From NCBI GenBank assembly GCA_030148775.1, contig JASBST010000078.1:1-44418 (forward strand): DNA of 44,418 nucleotides, given 5' to 3'. This document shows positions 1 through 10,563 of this stretch, one piece after another (positions within the stretch are counted from its first letter, which is position 1; every line of letters starts with the position of its first letter). Position numbers and translations under genes: made by a program. The stretch is from Thiogranum sp. (GTDB taxonomy: Bacteria; Pseudomonadota; Gammaproteobacteria; DSM-19610). Under the pieces are notes generated by a model that did no database searches, had not been told where the DNA came from, and worked only from the letters and a program-made list of their open reading frames with translations.

Positions 1-896
1 AAAAGAACTACGATGCCTATTTGCAGGGGGGGCCGCGCAAGATCTCGCCCTTCTTCGTGCCCGCCAATATCATCAATATGATTTCCGGGAATCTGTCCAT
101 CATGTATGGATTGAAGGGGCCCAATATCGCCATGGTCACCGCCTGCACCACCGGCACGCACAGTATCGGCGAGGCGGCGCGGATTATTGCCTACGGCGAC
201 GCCGACGTCATGCTCGCAGGCGGTGCGGAGATGGCAACCACCCACACCGGCCTCGGCGGATTCGCGGCCGCCAAGGCGTTGTCGACCCGCAACGAGGATC
301 CGCAGGCGGCGAGCCGCCCCTGGGATCGTGATCGCGACGGTTTTGTGCTCGGCGACGGCGCCGGTGTAATGGTGCTGGAGGAATACGAGCATGCGCGCGC
401 GCGCGGTGCGAAGATCTACGCCGAACTGGCCGGTTATGGTATGAGTGGTGATGCCTACCACATGACCCAGCCGTCGCTCAACGGCGAGGGCGCGGCGCGT
501 TGTATGCGCAACGCTCTGCGCGACGCGGCGCTCAATAGCGACGCGGTCGACTATGTCAACGCCCACGGTACGTCGACGCCAGCCGGCGATATTGCCGAAG
601 TGAAAGCCATCAAGGCCGCACTGGGTGACCATGCCTTGCGTACGGCCGTGAGTTCCACCAAGTCGATGACGGGGCATCTGCTGGGCGCCGCGGGCGGTGT
701 CGAGGCGATTTTCACCGTGCTCGCCATCCGCGACCAGGTGGCGCCGCCCACCATCAACCAGTTCACTCCTGATCCGGAATGCGATCTGGATTTTGTTCCC
801 AATCAGGCGCGCGAAACGGAGATTCGTGTCGCCATGTCGAATTCTTTTGGCTTTGGCGGCACCAACGGCTGTCTCGTCTTCACCCGTCCGGACTAG
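1..896 (+). CDS. fabF: 3-oxoacyl-ACP synthase II FabF (5' end outside window)
   Basis: Condensing enzyme of fatty-acid elongation in the cytoplasm: it joins malonyl-ACP to an acyl-ACP. The open frame enters from the left edge (first full codon at 3), so about 115 N-terminal residues are missing compared with the usual length near 413. The visible 297 residues carry the thiolase-fold signature: the nucleophilic cysteine in VTACTTG, the first catalytic histidine in [11 protein letters not shown], the second in [10 protein letters not shown], and the C-terminal glycine-rich SFGFGGTN motif. It heads the fabF-pabB-pabC-mltG-tmk-holB run; acpP would be expected just upstream, outside the window. 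Assignment as FabF rather than FabB rests on sequence feel and on this neighbourhood. Confidence 0.95.
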   Translation, partial: KNYDAYLQGGPRKISPFFVPANIINMISGNLSIMYGLKGPNIAMVTACTTGTHSIGEAARIIAYGDADVMLAGGAEMATTHTGLGGFAAAKALSTRNEDPQAASRPWDRDRDGFVLGDGAGVMVLEEYEHARARGAKIYAELAGYGMSGDAYHMTQPSLNGEGAARCMRNALRDAALNSDAVDYVNAHGTSTPAGDIAEVKAIKAALGDHALRTAVSSTKSMTGHLLGAAGGVEAIFTVLAIRDQVAPPTINQFTPDPECDLDFVPNQARETEIRVAMSNSFGFGGTNGCLVFTRPD

Positions 897-947
897 CCTT
901 GGCGCCGTCGAGGCGCGGCGGCCGAACCACACCCGGATGTCCTTCTG

Positions 948-2270
948 ATGCATCAGTCAGCCGCGGCCTCTGAATTCGATCTGCTTTCCCTGCATTGCCG
1001 CGATCCCTTGCGTTATCCCCATCTGCTGGAAAGCGCCGCCGTCGGCGGACAAGGACGCTACGACATACTGTTCGCCTTCCCCGGTGAGTCGCTGACATTG
1101 ACAGACGCCGGCGAGGCGGATTTTCTGCAGGCGTTGGACCGGCGTTGGGCGCGGGAGGCGGTCGGTCGTTCGCCCGCGGAGGGATTGCCGTTCCAGGGGG
1201 GGTGGTTTCTCTATTTGGGCTACGAGCTTGCCGGGCAGATAGAACCCCGCGTGGCGTTGCACCCGACGCGCTCGGACCTGCCGCTGGCCAGTGCCACACG
1301 TTTCCCCGCCGCGGTGATTCGTGATCACTTGCAGCAGCGCTGTTGGATCGTATCGGAACAGCCGCAGCTGCTGCGGGCCATAGAGACCGATATCCGGATG
1401 CTGACCACCCGCGGCACGGAACCCGCCGCATTCCCGATCGCCGGATCGGAAGAAGAGGAGGCCCAAAGCTATCTGGACGCCGTCAAGCGGATTCTGGGCT
1501 ACATTCGGGATGGCGATGTTTTTCAGGTGAATCTGTCCCGCCAGTGGCGCGGCGGCTGGCCCGCCGGAGCGACGTCGGCCGATCTGTACCGGCGGTTGCG
1601 GGCGGTCAACCCGGGACCGTTCAACGGTTTGGCCACCTGGGGGGACAGCGCGATCATTTCGTCCTCTCCTGAACGACTCGTCGCCGTTCGTGGCGACCAG
1701 GTGCAGACGCGGCCTATCGCCGGTACCCGCGGGCGCGGCGCAGGGGCGGACAGCGACCGGCGAGAATCCAGCGAGCTTCTGCATCACCCCAAGGAGCTGG
1801 CGGAACATATCATGCTGATCGACCTTGAACGCAACGACCTGGGGCGCATCGCGTGGCCGGGTTCGGTCAGGGTGAACGAACTCATGACGCTTGAATCCTA
1901 TGCCACAGTGCACCACATCGTTTCGAACGTCGAAGCGACGCTGCGCGCCGGTGTCAGTCCGGGCGAAGTCATCCGGGCCGTGTTCCCGGGCGGAACCATC
2001 ACGGGGTGCCCGAAAGTGCGTTGCATGCAGATTATCGCCGAATTGGAGCCCGCGGCTCGTGGCGCCTATACCGGCTCCATCGGCTACCTGAACCATGACG
2101 GCAGTATGGATCTGAATATTCTGATCCGAACCATGGTCAGGGATCGAGGCCAGCTCACGTTCCGGGCCGGCGCGGGAATCGTGTACGACTCCGACCCTGA
2201 TCGGGAGCTGGAGGAAACACGCATCAAGGCGGCGGGCATGCTGCGAGCATTGGGCGGGAGCGCACGATGA
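948..2270 (+). CDS. pabB: Aminodeoxychorismate synthase component I (PabB)
   Basis: A 440-residue chorismate-binding enzyme, likely making 4-amino-4-deoxychorismate for p-aminobenzoate and folate with a PabA glutaminase encoded elsewhere. Motifs seen: DGDVFQVNLSRQW (about 188-200), the PIAGTRGRG loop (256-264), ERNDLGR, FPGGTITGCPK, and the C-terminal GSIGYL, LNILIRTM and FRAGAGIV segments. Its stop overlaps the start of pabC by 4 bases (ATGA), which favours PabB over anthranilate synthase TrpE. Position 258 is Ala (codon 1719-1721) where E. coli PabB has the Lys nucleophile of PIKGT; PIAGT is the TrpE-like form, so substrate specificity rests on context. There is no fused glutaminase. It sits between fabF and pabC, which are usually adjacent. 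Confidence 0.85.
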   Translation: MHQSAAASEFDLLSLHCRDPLRYPHLLESAAVGGQGRYDILFAFPGESLTLTDAGEADFLQALDRRWAREAVGRSPAEGLPFQGGWFLYLGYELAGQIEPRVALHPTRSDLPLASATRFPAAVIRDHLQQRCWIVSEQPQLLRAIETDIRMLTTRGTEPAAFPIAGSEEEEAQSYLDAVKRILGYIRDGDVFQVNLSRQWRGGWPAGATSADLYRRLRAVNPGPFNGLATWGDSAIISSSPERLVAVRGDQVQTRPIAGTRGRGAGADSDRRESSELLHHPKELAEHIMLIDLERNDLGRIAWPGSVRVNELMTLESYATVHHIVSNVEATLRAGVSPGEVIRAVFPGGTITGCPKVRCMQIIAELEPAARGAYTGSIGYLNHDGSMDLNILIRTMVRDRGQLTFRAGAGIVYDSDPDRELEETRIKAAGMLRALGGSAR

Positions 2271-3112
2271 GCGCTAGCCATTGGATCAACGGCGTAAGCA
2301 GCAACGAGCTGGATCCAGCGGAGCGTGCGCTGCAATATGGTGACGGGGTCTTCGAGACGCTGTGCGTGCGCCATGGCTCGGTGGCGTATCTGCACCGGCA
2401 CTGGCAGCGACTACGCGCAGGCTGCGAGCGCCTGCAATTGCATTTCGCGGAATGGGACGGGTTGACGGCGGAGGTGCATCGGCTTGCCAGCGAGCTCGAC
2501 GACGGCGTCATCAAAGTCATTGTGGGGCGCGGCGCCGGTGGACGGGGGTATCGCTACGCCGCCAACGCCCCCTGTACCCGCATCGTCAGCGCGCATCCGC
2601 CGGCGCAGTGGCCGGCGGAACATGCGAGCGTCGGGGTGCGGTTGCGTCTTTGCCGGTTGCGTCTGGGTGTGCAACCGGCGCTTGCCGGTATCAAACATCT
2701 CAATCGACTGGAACAGGTGCTAGCACGCGCCGAGTGGGAGAACGAGTATGCCGAGGGGCTGCTGCTCGACTGTCACGAGCAGCTTATCGAAGGTACCATG
2801 AGCAATCTGTTTATCGTTCGCGACGGACAACTTTTGACCCCGCGACTCGATGACTGCGGTGTTGCAGGTATCCTGAGGTCGGTGCTGATCGATATCGCCC
2901 GGGAGCAGGGAGTGGAGGTAAGGCGATCGCGGCTGGAGCTGCCGGATTTTGAATCGGCGCAGGAGGTCTTTGTCTGCAACAGCGTAGTCGGCATATGGCC
3001 TGTCAGGGAGATCGACGGACGCTATCGGTTTGCGTCCCGCAAGGTAACGCAGAATTTGCAACAGGCGCTGGCGCGGCGGCAGGAGACAGAAGGTATCTGG
3101 TATGAAGAATAA
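2267..3112 (+). CDS. pabC: Aminodeoxychorismate lyase (PabC)
   Basis: PLP-dependent fold-type IV enzyme of 281 residues that cleaves aminodeoxychorismate to p-aminobenzoate and pyruvate. The PLP lysine is K143 in GIKHLNRLEQV, the family's most characteristic motif. The N-terminal LQYGDGVFETL and the cofactor-binding EGTMSNLF segments are also present. The ATG overlaps the pabB stop (ATGA), so the two are translationally coupled, and mltG follows 23 bases later, as in most gammaproteobacteria. Length is normal for the family (about 270). Confidence 0.95.
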   Translation: MSASHWINGVSSNELDPAERALQYGDGVFETLCVRHGSVAYLHRHWQRLRAGCERLQLHFAEWDGLTAEVHRLASELDDGVIKVIVGRGAGGRGYRYAANAPCTRIVSAHPPAQWPAEHASVGVRLRLCRLRLGVQPALAGIKHLNRLEQVLARAEWENEYAEGLLLDCHEQLIEGTMSNLFIVRDGQLLTPRLDDCGVAGILRSVLIDIAREQGVEVRRSRLELPDFESAQEVFVCNSVVGIWPVREIDGRYRFASRKVTQNLQQALARRQETEGIWYEE

Positions 3113-3135
3113 TTTATCGGCAAAGGGAGGGGAGC

Positions 3136-4152
3136 GTGCCGGAAGGTAAAGATCTCGGTTTTCGCGTCATGGGATTGTTGCTGCTCGGCGCCAGCTTTGC
3201 CGCCGCCTGGCTGATCATGGATTTCCAGGCGTTTCGCTCCAATCCGTTACGGTTGCCCGAGGCCGGCGAGATACTCGTCGTCGAGCCCGGTGACCACCTC
3301 AGACGGATCGCCGACGAACTGCAACGCAAAGGTGTTCTCGACAAACCGCTCTATCTGGTGGTGCTGGGGCGGTATCTGGGCCTGGATGCGCGGATAAAAA
3401 CCGGGGAGTTCCGTATCGAGCACGGTTCCACCCCTCAGCAGCTGTTGCAGAAGCTCAGCAGCGGGGAGGTGGTGCAGCACCGACTGACGCTGATCGAAGG
3501 GGAAACATTCAAACTCATGATGCGTCGGGTGATGGTCCACGAGGCGCTCCGCCATACGCTGGCCGACGCCAGCGAGGAGACGGTGATGGCGGCGCTCGGC
3601 CTGCCGGGTAAAAATCCCGAAGGGGAGTTCATGCCGGAGACCTATGCCTTTCCGCGAGGCACCACCGACGTGGTCTTTCTGCGCCGGGCTTATGACGCAA
3701 TGCAGAACTTTCTTCATCAAGCCTGGCAGGAACGGGACGACGATCTTCCCCTGCGTTCACCCTATGAGGCGCTGATTCTCGCCTCGATCGTCGAGAAGGA
3801 GACCGCGGTGGCTTCCGAACGCGCGCAAATCGCCGGTGTATTCATCCGTCGGTTGCGTAAGGGGATGAAGCTGCAGACCGATCCCACGGTGATCTATGGC
3901 CATGGAGAGCATTATGATGGCGACATCCGTTTTCGCGATCTGCGCAGCGACACGCCCTACAATACCTATACCCGTTTCGGCCTGCCGCCCACGCCTATCG
4001 CCATGCCGGGTAAGGAGGCCGTACTCGCGGTTCTTCATCCGGCCCAGGGAGACGCCTTGTATTTCGTTTCCCGCGGCGACGGGAGCCATCAGTTTTCCAG
4101 CACGCTGGCCGAGCATAATCGGGCCGTGGACAAATATCAGAGAAAACGTTGA
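3136..4152 (+). CDS. mltG: Endolytic murein transglycosylase MltG (YceG-like)
   Basis: Inner-membrane lytic transglycosylase that cuts nascent glycan strands and is thought to set glycan chain length. The 338-residue protein has one N-terminal transmembrane segment (about 10-30), a LysM-like region near 45-115, then the YceG catalytic domain. The catalytic Glu is E220 in ASIVEKET, matching E218 of E. coli MltG; GEFMPETY and the FGLPPTPIAMPG C-terminal motif are present. GTG at 3136 is chosen as start because a strong ribosome-binding site, AAGGGAGGGGA, lies just before it. tmk starts 3 bases after the stop. Confidence 0.95.
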   Translation: MPEGKDLGFRVMGLLLLGASFAAAWLIMDFQAFRSNPLRLPEAGEILVVEPGDHLRRIADELQRKGVLDKPLYLVVLGRYLGLDARIKTGEFRIEHGSTPQQLLQKLSSGEVVQHRLTLIEGETFKLMMRRVMVHEALRHTLADASEETVMAALGLPGKNPEGEFMPETYAFPRGTTDVVFLRRAYDAMQNFLHQAWQERDDDLPLRSPYEALILASIVEKETAVASERAQIAGVFIRRLRKGMKLQTDPTVIYGHGEHYDGDIRFRDLRSDTPYNTYTRFGLPPTPIAMPGKEAVLAVLHPAQGDALYFVSRGDGSHQFSSTLAEHNRAVDKYQRKR

Positions 4153-5795
<1,643 letters not shown>

Positions 5796-6153
5796 TGCAG
5801 GCGCGTCGCGTCTTTTTTTCGATGGGAACATAACGGGATGGATGCCGGTCCGATTGCTGCTAGCGCGATCTTGTTGAGGGGTCGAGCTGGCGCCGCAGGC
5901 CCTGTGTTGCAGATTGGAGAATTTGCGATAAAAGAGCGACTTGACGCCTAAATGCTGAAAACGGCTTAAATGTTGCAGGAGATTTCAGATTCGGTAGACT
6001 GTGATTAAATCACCGGATGCCGGGGCCGAAGACCCTATGACGGAGCTTGCGGATTCCTGTAGCAACCAGTTTGTGAGCGGAAATCTGTGTGGATAGCGCG
6101 GAAATGCCCGACAGAGCGTCGGTGTGTGCCAAAGGCAACTTGAAGATGACATT
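5796..6153. other. Intergenic stretch between holB and pilZ
   Basis: No convincing gene lies in these 358 bases. A run of seven T (5813-5819) follows GC-rich sequence just after the holB stop, but the possible stem is too short to call a terminator. A weak sigma-70-like pair, TTGACG (5941-5946) and TTAAAT (5966-5971) with a 19-base spacer, could serve pilZ. In Pseudomonas the two genes are close together, so the gap is longer than I would expect. Confidence 0.4.
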
Positions 6154-6513
6154 ATGAGCACAAAATCTGCTGGAGGCGCGCGACAGGGCATCTTGTCGCT
6201 GACCATCAAGGACAAAAGTGCCCTGTATGCGGCGTATATGCCGTTTATCAAGAACGGCGGCCTTTTCATTCCGACCAACAAAAGCTATCAGCTCGGCGAT
6301 GAGGTGTTCATGCTGCTCACACTGATGGACGAGCCGGAAAAAATCCCGGTCGCGGGCAAGATCATCTGGATAACGCCCAAAGGCGCGCAAGGTGCGCGCG
6401 CGGCCGGCATCGGCGTGCAATTCAGCGATCAGGACGGCGGCACCGCACAGAAAAAGATTGAAACCTATCTTGCCGGTGCACTGACCGCCGATCGTCCCAC
6501 TCATACCATGTGA
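6154..6513 (+). CDS. pilZ: Type IV pilus assembly protein PilZ
   Basis: A 119-residue PilZ-fold protein in the holB-pilZ-tatD position where Pseudomonas encodes the founding PilZ, needed for type IV pilus biogenesis. Visible motifs are GGLFIPTN, a central region GDEVFMLLTLMD, and GIGVQFSD. As in the Pseudomonas protein, the RxxxR and DxSxxG c-di-GMP-binding motifs are absent, so it probably acts through protein partners rather than by binding the nucleotide. ATG 6154 is preferred; an in-frame GTG at 6124 would add ten residues that do not resemble the family. Confidence 0.9.
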   Translation: MSTKSAGGARQGILSLTIKDKSALYAAYMPFIKNGGLFIPTNKSYQLGDEVFMLLTLMDEPEKIPVAGKIIWITPKGAQGARAAGIGVQFSDQDGGTAQKKIETYLAGALTADRPTHTM

Positions 6514-6541
6514 AACACCGGTCTTCCGGATACCTCGTCTT

Positions 6542-7330
6542 ATGTTAGTCGATTCTCATTGTCATCTGGATATGCTGTGTCAACAGCCCGGCGACCTGCC
6601 AGCGGTATTGGACGAAGCTCAAGCCAACGCGATTCAACACATGCTGTGTGTGTCGGTCAGCCTGGAGCGGTTTGCATCCATGATGGAGTTGATCGCCCCT
6701 TATGGGCAGATATCGGCATCGGTCGGTGTCCATCCCGATAACCGGGAGGTGGAAGATCCCGGTGTCGACCGCCTGTGCGAATTGGCCGATAGGTCCGCCA
6801 TCGTCGCGATCGGCGAAACCGGGCTCGACTATTATCGCGCGCAGGGGGATCTGGAGTGGCAGCGGCAGCGATTCCGCCGGCATATCCGGGCCGCGCGTGC
6901 CGTTAACAAGCCGCTCATCGTGCACACGCGGGCCGCCCGTGAGGATACCTTGAAGATCATGGCCGAAGAAAACGCGGCCGAGGCGGGCGGCGTGCTGCAC
7001 TGTTTCACCGAAGATTGGGAAATGGCGGAAGCGGCCATGGAGATGAACTTCTACATCTCATTTTCGGGTATCGTCACGTTTAAAAATGCCGTCGAGCTGC
7101 AAGAGGTTGCCCGCCGATTGCCTTTGGAGCGCATGCTGGTCGAGACCGATTCTCCCTATCTGGCCCCGGTGCCCAAGCGCGGTAAGACCAATCAGCCGGC
7201 TTACGTGCGCTACGTCGCGGAATTTATCGCCGAGCTGCGCGCAGAGACTTTTGCCTCGGTGGCGGAGACGACGACGGCGAACTTTTACCGGCTGTTTGCC
7301 GGTGCGCCGCGCGTGCATAAGGCGGGCTGA
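6542..7330 (+). CDS. TatD-family metal-dependent hydrolase (YcfH-like)
   Basis: A 262-residue TIM-barrel metalloenzyme of the TatD deoxyribonuclease family. Metal ligands are visible in order: DSHCHLD (H6, H8), GETGLDYY (Glu), IVHTR (His), LHCFT (His) and ETDSPYLAP (Asp). The family's substrates are DNA 3' ends or D-amino-acyl adducts. Position after holB-pilZ matches the YcfH branch. It starts 28 bases after pilZ, probably in the same transcript. Confidence 0.93.
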   Translation: MLVDSHCHLDMLCQQPGDLPAVLDEAQANAIQHMLCVSVSLERFASMMELIAPYGQISASVGVHPDNREVEDPGVDRLCELADRSAIVAIGETGLDYYRAQGDLEWQRQRFRRHIRAARAVNKPLIVHTRAAREDTLKIMAEENAAEAGGVLHCFTEDWEMAEAAMEMNFYISFSGIVTFKNAVELQEVARRLPLERMLVETDSPYLAPVPKRGKTNQPAYVRYVAEFIAELRAETFASVAETTTANFYRLFAGAPRVHKAG

Positions 7331-7417
7331 CGCCGACGACAGATATGTTCGAGCGAGTGGCAAGCGATTGCCCCGCGATGGATTGCGGCTTAAGACAACT
7401 GGAGAAGGAGTAAACGC

Positions 7418-8046
7418 ATGTTCAGTGCTGACAGGAGATTGGTTTCCCTGCTAATGGCGGTATTGCTGGCCTGGGTCAACGGTGCGATCGCGGCAAGCGA
7501 ATCGCCACAGGAAATGATCCGTTCGGTGACCGGCAATGTGCTCGATACCCTGCGCGAGCGTAATGCCGACAAAGCCATGAGTCAGCAGAAACTCGTGGCC
7601 TTGATCGAACAGCAGGTCGTGCCGTACTTCGATTTCAAATTGATGTCCGCCCAGGTGTTGGGCCGTTATTGGCGTGGCGCGAGCGAGTCCCAGCGCGAGC
7701 AATTCACCGCGGCGTTCCGCCAGCTGTTAACCAACACCTACGCGGCGGTATTCGGGCGTTATGAGGGTCAGACGGTCGAGGTGCTGGGCACGCACCCGTC
7801 GGGCAGTTCCGATCGGGTGCTGGTCTCGACCCTGGTGAAGAAACCCGGCAAACCGGAGATAAAGGTCGACTACCGTCTTTATCAGACCAAGGGGGGTGGA
7901 AAATCTACGACGTGGTGGCCGACGGCATCAGCCTGTTGATCAATTACCGCTCCGAATATGCCAATGCGCTTTCCCGCGGTACCCTGGATGAGCTGATCGC
8001 CAGGCTGCAGACAAAAAACACGGCCTTCGGCCGCAAGCAGCAGTAA
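7418..8046 (+). pseudogene. mlaC: MlaC-like phospholipid-binding protein, broken by one-base frameshift
   Basis: Periplasmic lipid-binding protein of the MlaC/Ttg2D family, which carries phospholipids between the outer membrane and an inner-membrane ABC transporter. A signal peptide (about 1-25) follows a good ribosome-binding site, GGAGAAGGAG. The family motif VVPYFDFKLMSAQVLGRYW is clear. After a run of six G at 7891-7896 the frame runs into a stop at 7937-7939, while the correct continuation (KIYDVVADGISLLINYRSEY) lies in frame 1 to a TAA at 8044-8046. One added G restores a normal protein of about 209 residues. Either a real mutation or a homopolymer sequencing error. No mlaABDEF genes are next to it, which is unusual. 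Confidence 0.85.
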
Positions 8047-8340
8047 TGCATTTTTGAGTTAAAAAAATTAAAAATATATTATTTATCATATGGTAATAAA
8101 TAATTATTAAAGTTTTGTCTGATATTATGCATTGTCCCGTTTCAAGTCCCCGTCACCGCGGCCGTTAGCGTCTCACCAGGACAAAGAATTCTGGTGTCGC
8201 CAGTCAACGCCATTGTTCCGGGACGGACCCCTGCAGTATTTGTTCGCTAAGCGGTCGGTGCGTGTCGGAACGAATAGTCCCTGTTTCGGCCTGCTTACGC
8301 GCTTGCGCGACCCCTCTTTCCCGTCGGCGGAGGCGCTACC
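8047..8340. other. Intergenic region with an AT-rich block
   Basis: The first 70 bases (about 8050-8120) are strongly AT-rich against a GC-rich background and contain runs of A and T; the remainder returns to normal composition and has no gene I can support. A candidate promoter is listed separately. The block could bend DNA or bind H-NS/MvaT-like proteins, but nothing beyond composition shows this. Confidence 0.5.
8054..8082 (+). promoter_or_regulatory. Candidate sigma-70 promoter upstream of PilZ-domain gene
   Basis: TTGAGT (8054-8059) and TATTAT (8077-8082) are separated by exactly 17 bases. It would drive the PilZ-domain gene at 8341, leaving a leader of about 250 bases. AT-rich sequence produces such matches by chance, so this is a candidate only. 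Confidence 0.35.
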
Positions 8341-8745
8341 GTGGAACGAAGACAACTCACCCGCAGGCAGATCGAGGTCGATGTCGAGATCGCGCAGCCC
8401 GGCAACGAACGCTGTTACGGCTTTGCGGCCGATATCAGTCGCCGCGGCGTCTCGGTGCAGCTATGGAAGGGGACGTTGCCGGCCCAGCAACGTTCAGTCA
8501 TCCTCAATTTCAGAATCTGGACCGGCCGGGAAACGCTGTATCGGAGAATGTACGCGCGAGTGATACATTCCGACGGTCAGAGCATCGGCCTCGAGTTCAC
8601 GGAACACGATTTTGTCGCTGAAGCCATTATCAATGACTTGATGCACTACCAGAAACATGAGCGCCGGCGACAGGCGCGCGGCGCGAACAGCGACGGCGAA
8701 GCGGGGGTGTCACGAGACCGAAACCTGGAGCAGCCACCGGCCTGA
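8341..8745 (+). CDS. PilZ-domain protein, predicted c-di-GMP binder
   Basis: A 134-residue single-domain PilZ protein. Unlike pilZ at 6154 it keeps both c-di-GMP-binding motifs: R4xxxR8 within ERRQLTRRQ at the N-terminus and DxSxxG in ADISRRGVSV. The C-terminal 30 residues are charged and probably disordered. GTG 8341 is the likely start because it places the RxxxR motif at the very N-terminus, as is usual. It lies between mlaC and the convergent acyl-CoA ligase (5 bases apart at the stops). Its output partner is unknown; the GGDEF-EAL enzyme at 38262 could affect the same signal. Confidence 0.85.
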   Translation: MERRQLTRRQIEVDVEIAQPGNERCYGFAADISRRGVSVQLWKGTLPAQQRSVILNFRIWTGRETLYRRMYARVIHSDGQSIGLEFTEHDFVAEAIINDLMHYQKHERRRQARGANSDGEAGVSRDRNLEQPPA

Positions 8746-8750
8746 ACCGA

Positions 8751-10562
8751 TCAGTGTCCGGCATATAGTTGTTCTATCACGTCCTGATAGCGCCGGTAGA
8801 TCTGTTCGCGTTTCAGTTTCAGGGTAGGCGTCATCAGGCCATCTTCAATCGACCAGGGTTGCAACTGGCAGTGAACGGCCCGGATCTGCGCATAGCCCGG
8901 AAAACTGCCGAGCCGTTTGGCGATGCGTTCGCGCACGATTTCGTTGATCTGTCGGTGTTGGCAGGCGTGAGGGTCGTCGGGATCCAGCCGCAGCCCGCTT
9001 GCCAGAGTGCGCCACTGTTCCGGATTGAGTACCGCCAGGGCGCTTAAATAGGGCCGGTTGTCGCCGATGACCATGACCTGTTCGAACAGACTGTCCATGC
9101 AAATGGCCATTTCCATGTCCGCCGGCGGTACTTTCTCGCCGTTGGCCAGTACCAGTATTTCCTTCAGCCGGCCGGTAATATAAATGTGGCCGTCGCGCAG
9201 GCAACCCTTGTCGCCGGTATGTAGCCAGCCGTCGCTATCGATCATGTCCAGGGTGGCACTGTCGTTGTTCCAGTAGCCGAGCATCACGCCCGGACTGCGT
9301 ACCAGCAGTTCGTCCTGTTCGCCGATACGCACTTCGACATCCTGCAGCAGGCAACCCGCGCTGGCCGGGTCGTTGTCCTCGATCCGATTGACGCTGATGA
9401 CCGGACCGGTTTCGGTCAGGCCGTAACCCTGAATCAACGGCAGCCCGAGACCGAGAAACAGGCGTGCCACGCCGCCAGGCAGCGGTGCGCCGCCGACTAC
9501 GGCGATGTGCAGTCTTCCGCCCAGTTTCGCTACCACCTTCCCGGCCACGAGCGCTTTGAGCAGGGGCCATAACAGCAACCTCGGGTGCCAGCGGCCGCGC
9601 CCCTGCTGGTAAAGAAAACGCGTCCAGCCCACTTCCACCGCCAGCGCGAATAACTTTCTGGCTAACGGAGATTTGTCCTCCAGACCGAGCTGAATTTTGT
9701 TGTAGACCCGTTCGAAAATGCGCGGTACAGAAATGATAATACTGGGGCGAATCACCAGCAGGTCTTCCGCCAACTGGGGGATGGAACGATTATAGGCCAC
9801 CGTGGCGCCAAGAATGATCGGCAGATAGTATCCGGCGGTGCGCTCCAGCATGTGAGACAACGGCAGAAAAGATAAAAACACTTCATCGTCGCCGCACTTG
9901 ACCATCTGCAGGCTGCGCGCGGCGTTCCAGAGGATATTGGTGTGGCTGAGCATCACGCCTTTGGGGCGGCCGGTGGTTCCGGACGTGTAGACAATCGTGG
10001 CGAGCGTGTCCGGTTCGATACGGGAGCGCTGCAACTGCGCGTCATCGGGGAGCCAGGCGCCTGCGCTGACAAGCGGGGGGTCCAGATCGCCGACCGTGTC
10101 CACGTGTTCGAGTGTGACGATGCGTTTGATGAAGCCGAGCTGCGCGTGCACCGGTTGCAAAGCGTCCCAATGCTCCTGTCCACCCAGCAGCAGTAGTTTT
10201 ACGTTCGCGTCTTTGAGAATGTAGGCGACGTTCTCGGCCCTGTCCTGGGTATACAGCGGTACCACGACCAGGCCATTGGCCAGTGCCGCTTGATCGAACA
10301 TGACCCATTCCGGGCAGTTCTGCAGCATCAACGCCACCCGGTCACCGGGCTGGAGCTTTTCGCCTGCCAGCGCCGCCTGCCAGCGCGCCGCCAGGTTGCC
10401 GGCCTCGCGCCAACTGAGTGTCTCCCAGTTTTCGCGGGCTGCGTCGTAGTAGCGGTAAGCCGGGCGATCGGGCGTTCGTTGAACACGTTCAAAGAACAGT
10501 CCCGAGAGGTTTTCCGCCTCTGCCGGCGTGATATGTGTTTCCGGGCGTGATTTGCCTAGCAT
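8751..10562 (-). CDS. AMP-dependent long-chain acyl-CoA ligase (FAA1-type)
   Basis: A 603-residue adenylate-forming enzyme that probably activates fatty acids to acyl-CoA for the beta-oxidation enzymes encoded just upstream. Motifs in order: P-loop-like YTSGTTGRPKGVMLSHTN, YGLTETGP, GWLHTGDKG, and the hinge GRLKEILVLANGEKVPP. The pattern fits the FAA1/COG1022 long-chain branch more than E. coli FadD. ATG 10562 is one base after the fadB-like stop (TGAcATG), marking it as last gene of the operon; a longer frame reaching 10694 would overlap fadB by over 100 bases and is unlikely. Confidence 0.88.
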   Translation of the reverse strand: MLGKSRPETHITPAEAENLSGLFFERVQRTPDRPAYRYYDAARENWETLSWREAGNLAARWQAALAGEKLQPGDRVALMLQNCPEWVMFDQAALANGLVVVPLYTQDRAENVAYILKDANVKLLLLGGQEHWDALQPVHAQLGFIKRIVTLEHVDTVGDLDPPLVSAGAWLPDDAQLQRSRIEPDTLATIVYTSGTTGRPKGVMLSHTNILWNAARSLQMVKCGDDEVFLSFLPLSHMLERTAGYYLPIILGATVAYNRSIPQLAEDLLVIRPSIIISVPRIFERVYNKIQLGLEDKSPLARKLFALAVEVGWTRFLYQQGRGRWHPRLLLWPLLKALVAGKVVAKLGGRLHIAVVGGAPLPGGVARLFLGLGLPLIQGYGLTETGPVISVNRIEDNDPASAGCLLQDVEVRIGEQDELLVRSPGVMLGYWNNDSATLDMIDSDGWLHTGDKGCLRDGHIYITGRLKEILVLANGEKVPPADMEMAICMDSLFEQVMVIGDNRPYLSALAVLNPEQWRTLASGLRLDPDDPHACQHRQINEIVRERIAKRLGSFPGYAQIRAVHCQLQPWSIEDGLMTPTLKLKREQIYRRYQDVIEQLYAGH

Positions 10563-10563
10563 G

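Noticed and set aside
957-2096. Long open frame opposite pabB (379 codons)
   Set aside because: Shadow of a well-supported gene in GC-rich DNA; no family motif and no ribosome-binding site.
5796-5819. Rho-independent terminator after holB
   Set aside because: Seven T follow GC-rich sequence but no stable stem of useful length can be formed.
8132-8563. 143-codon plus-strand frame overlapping the PilZ-domain gene
   Set aside because: Ser/Arg/Pro-rich shadow; the PilZ motifs are in the other frame.
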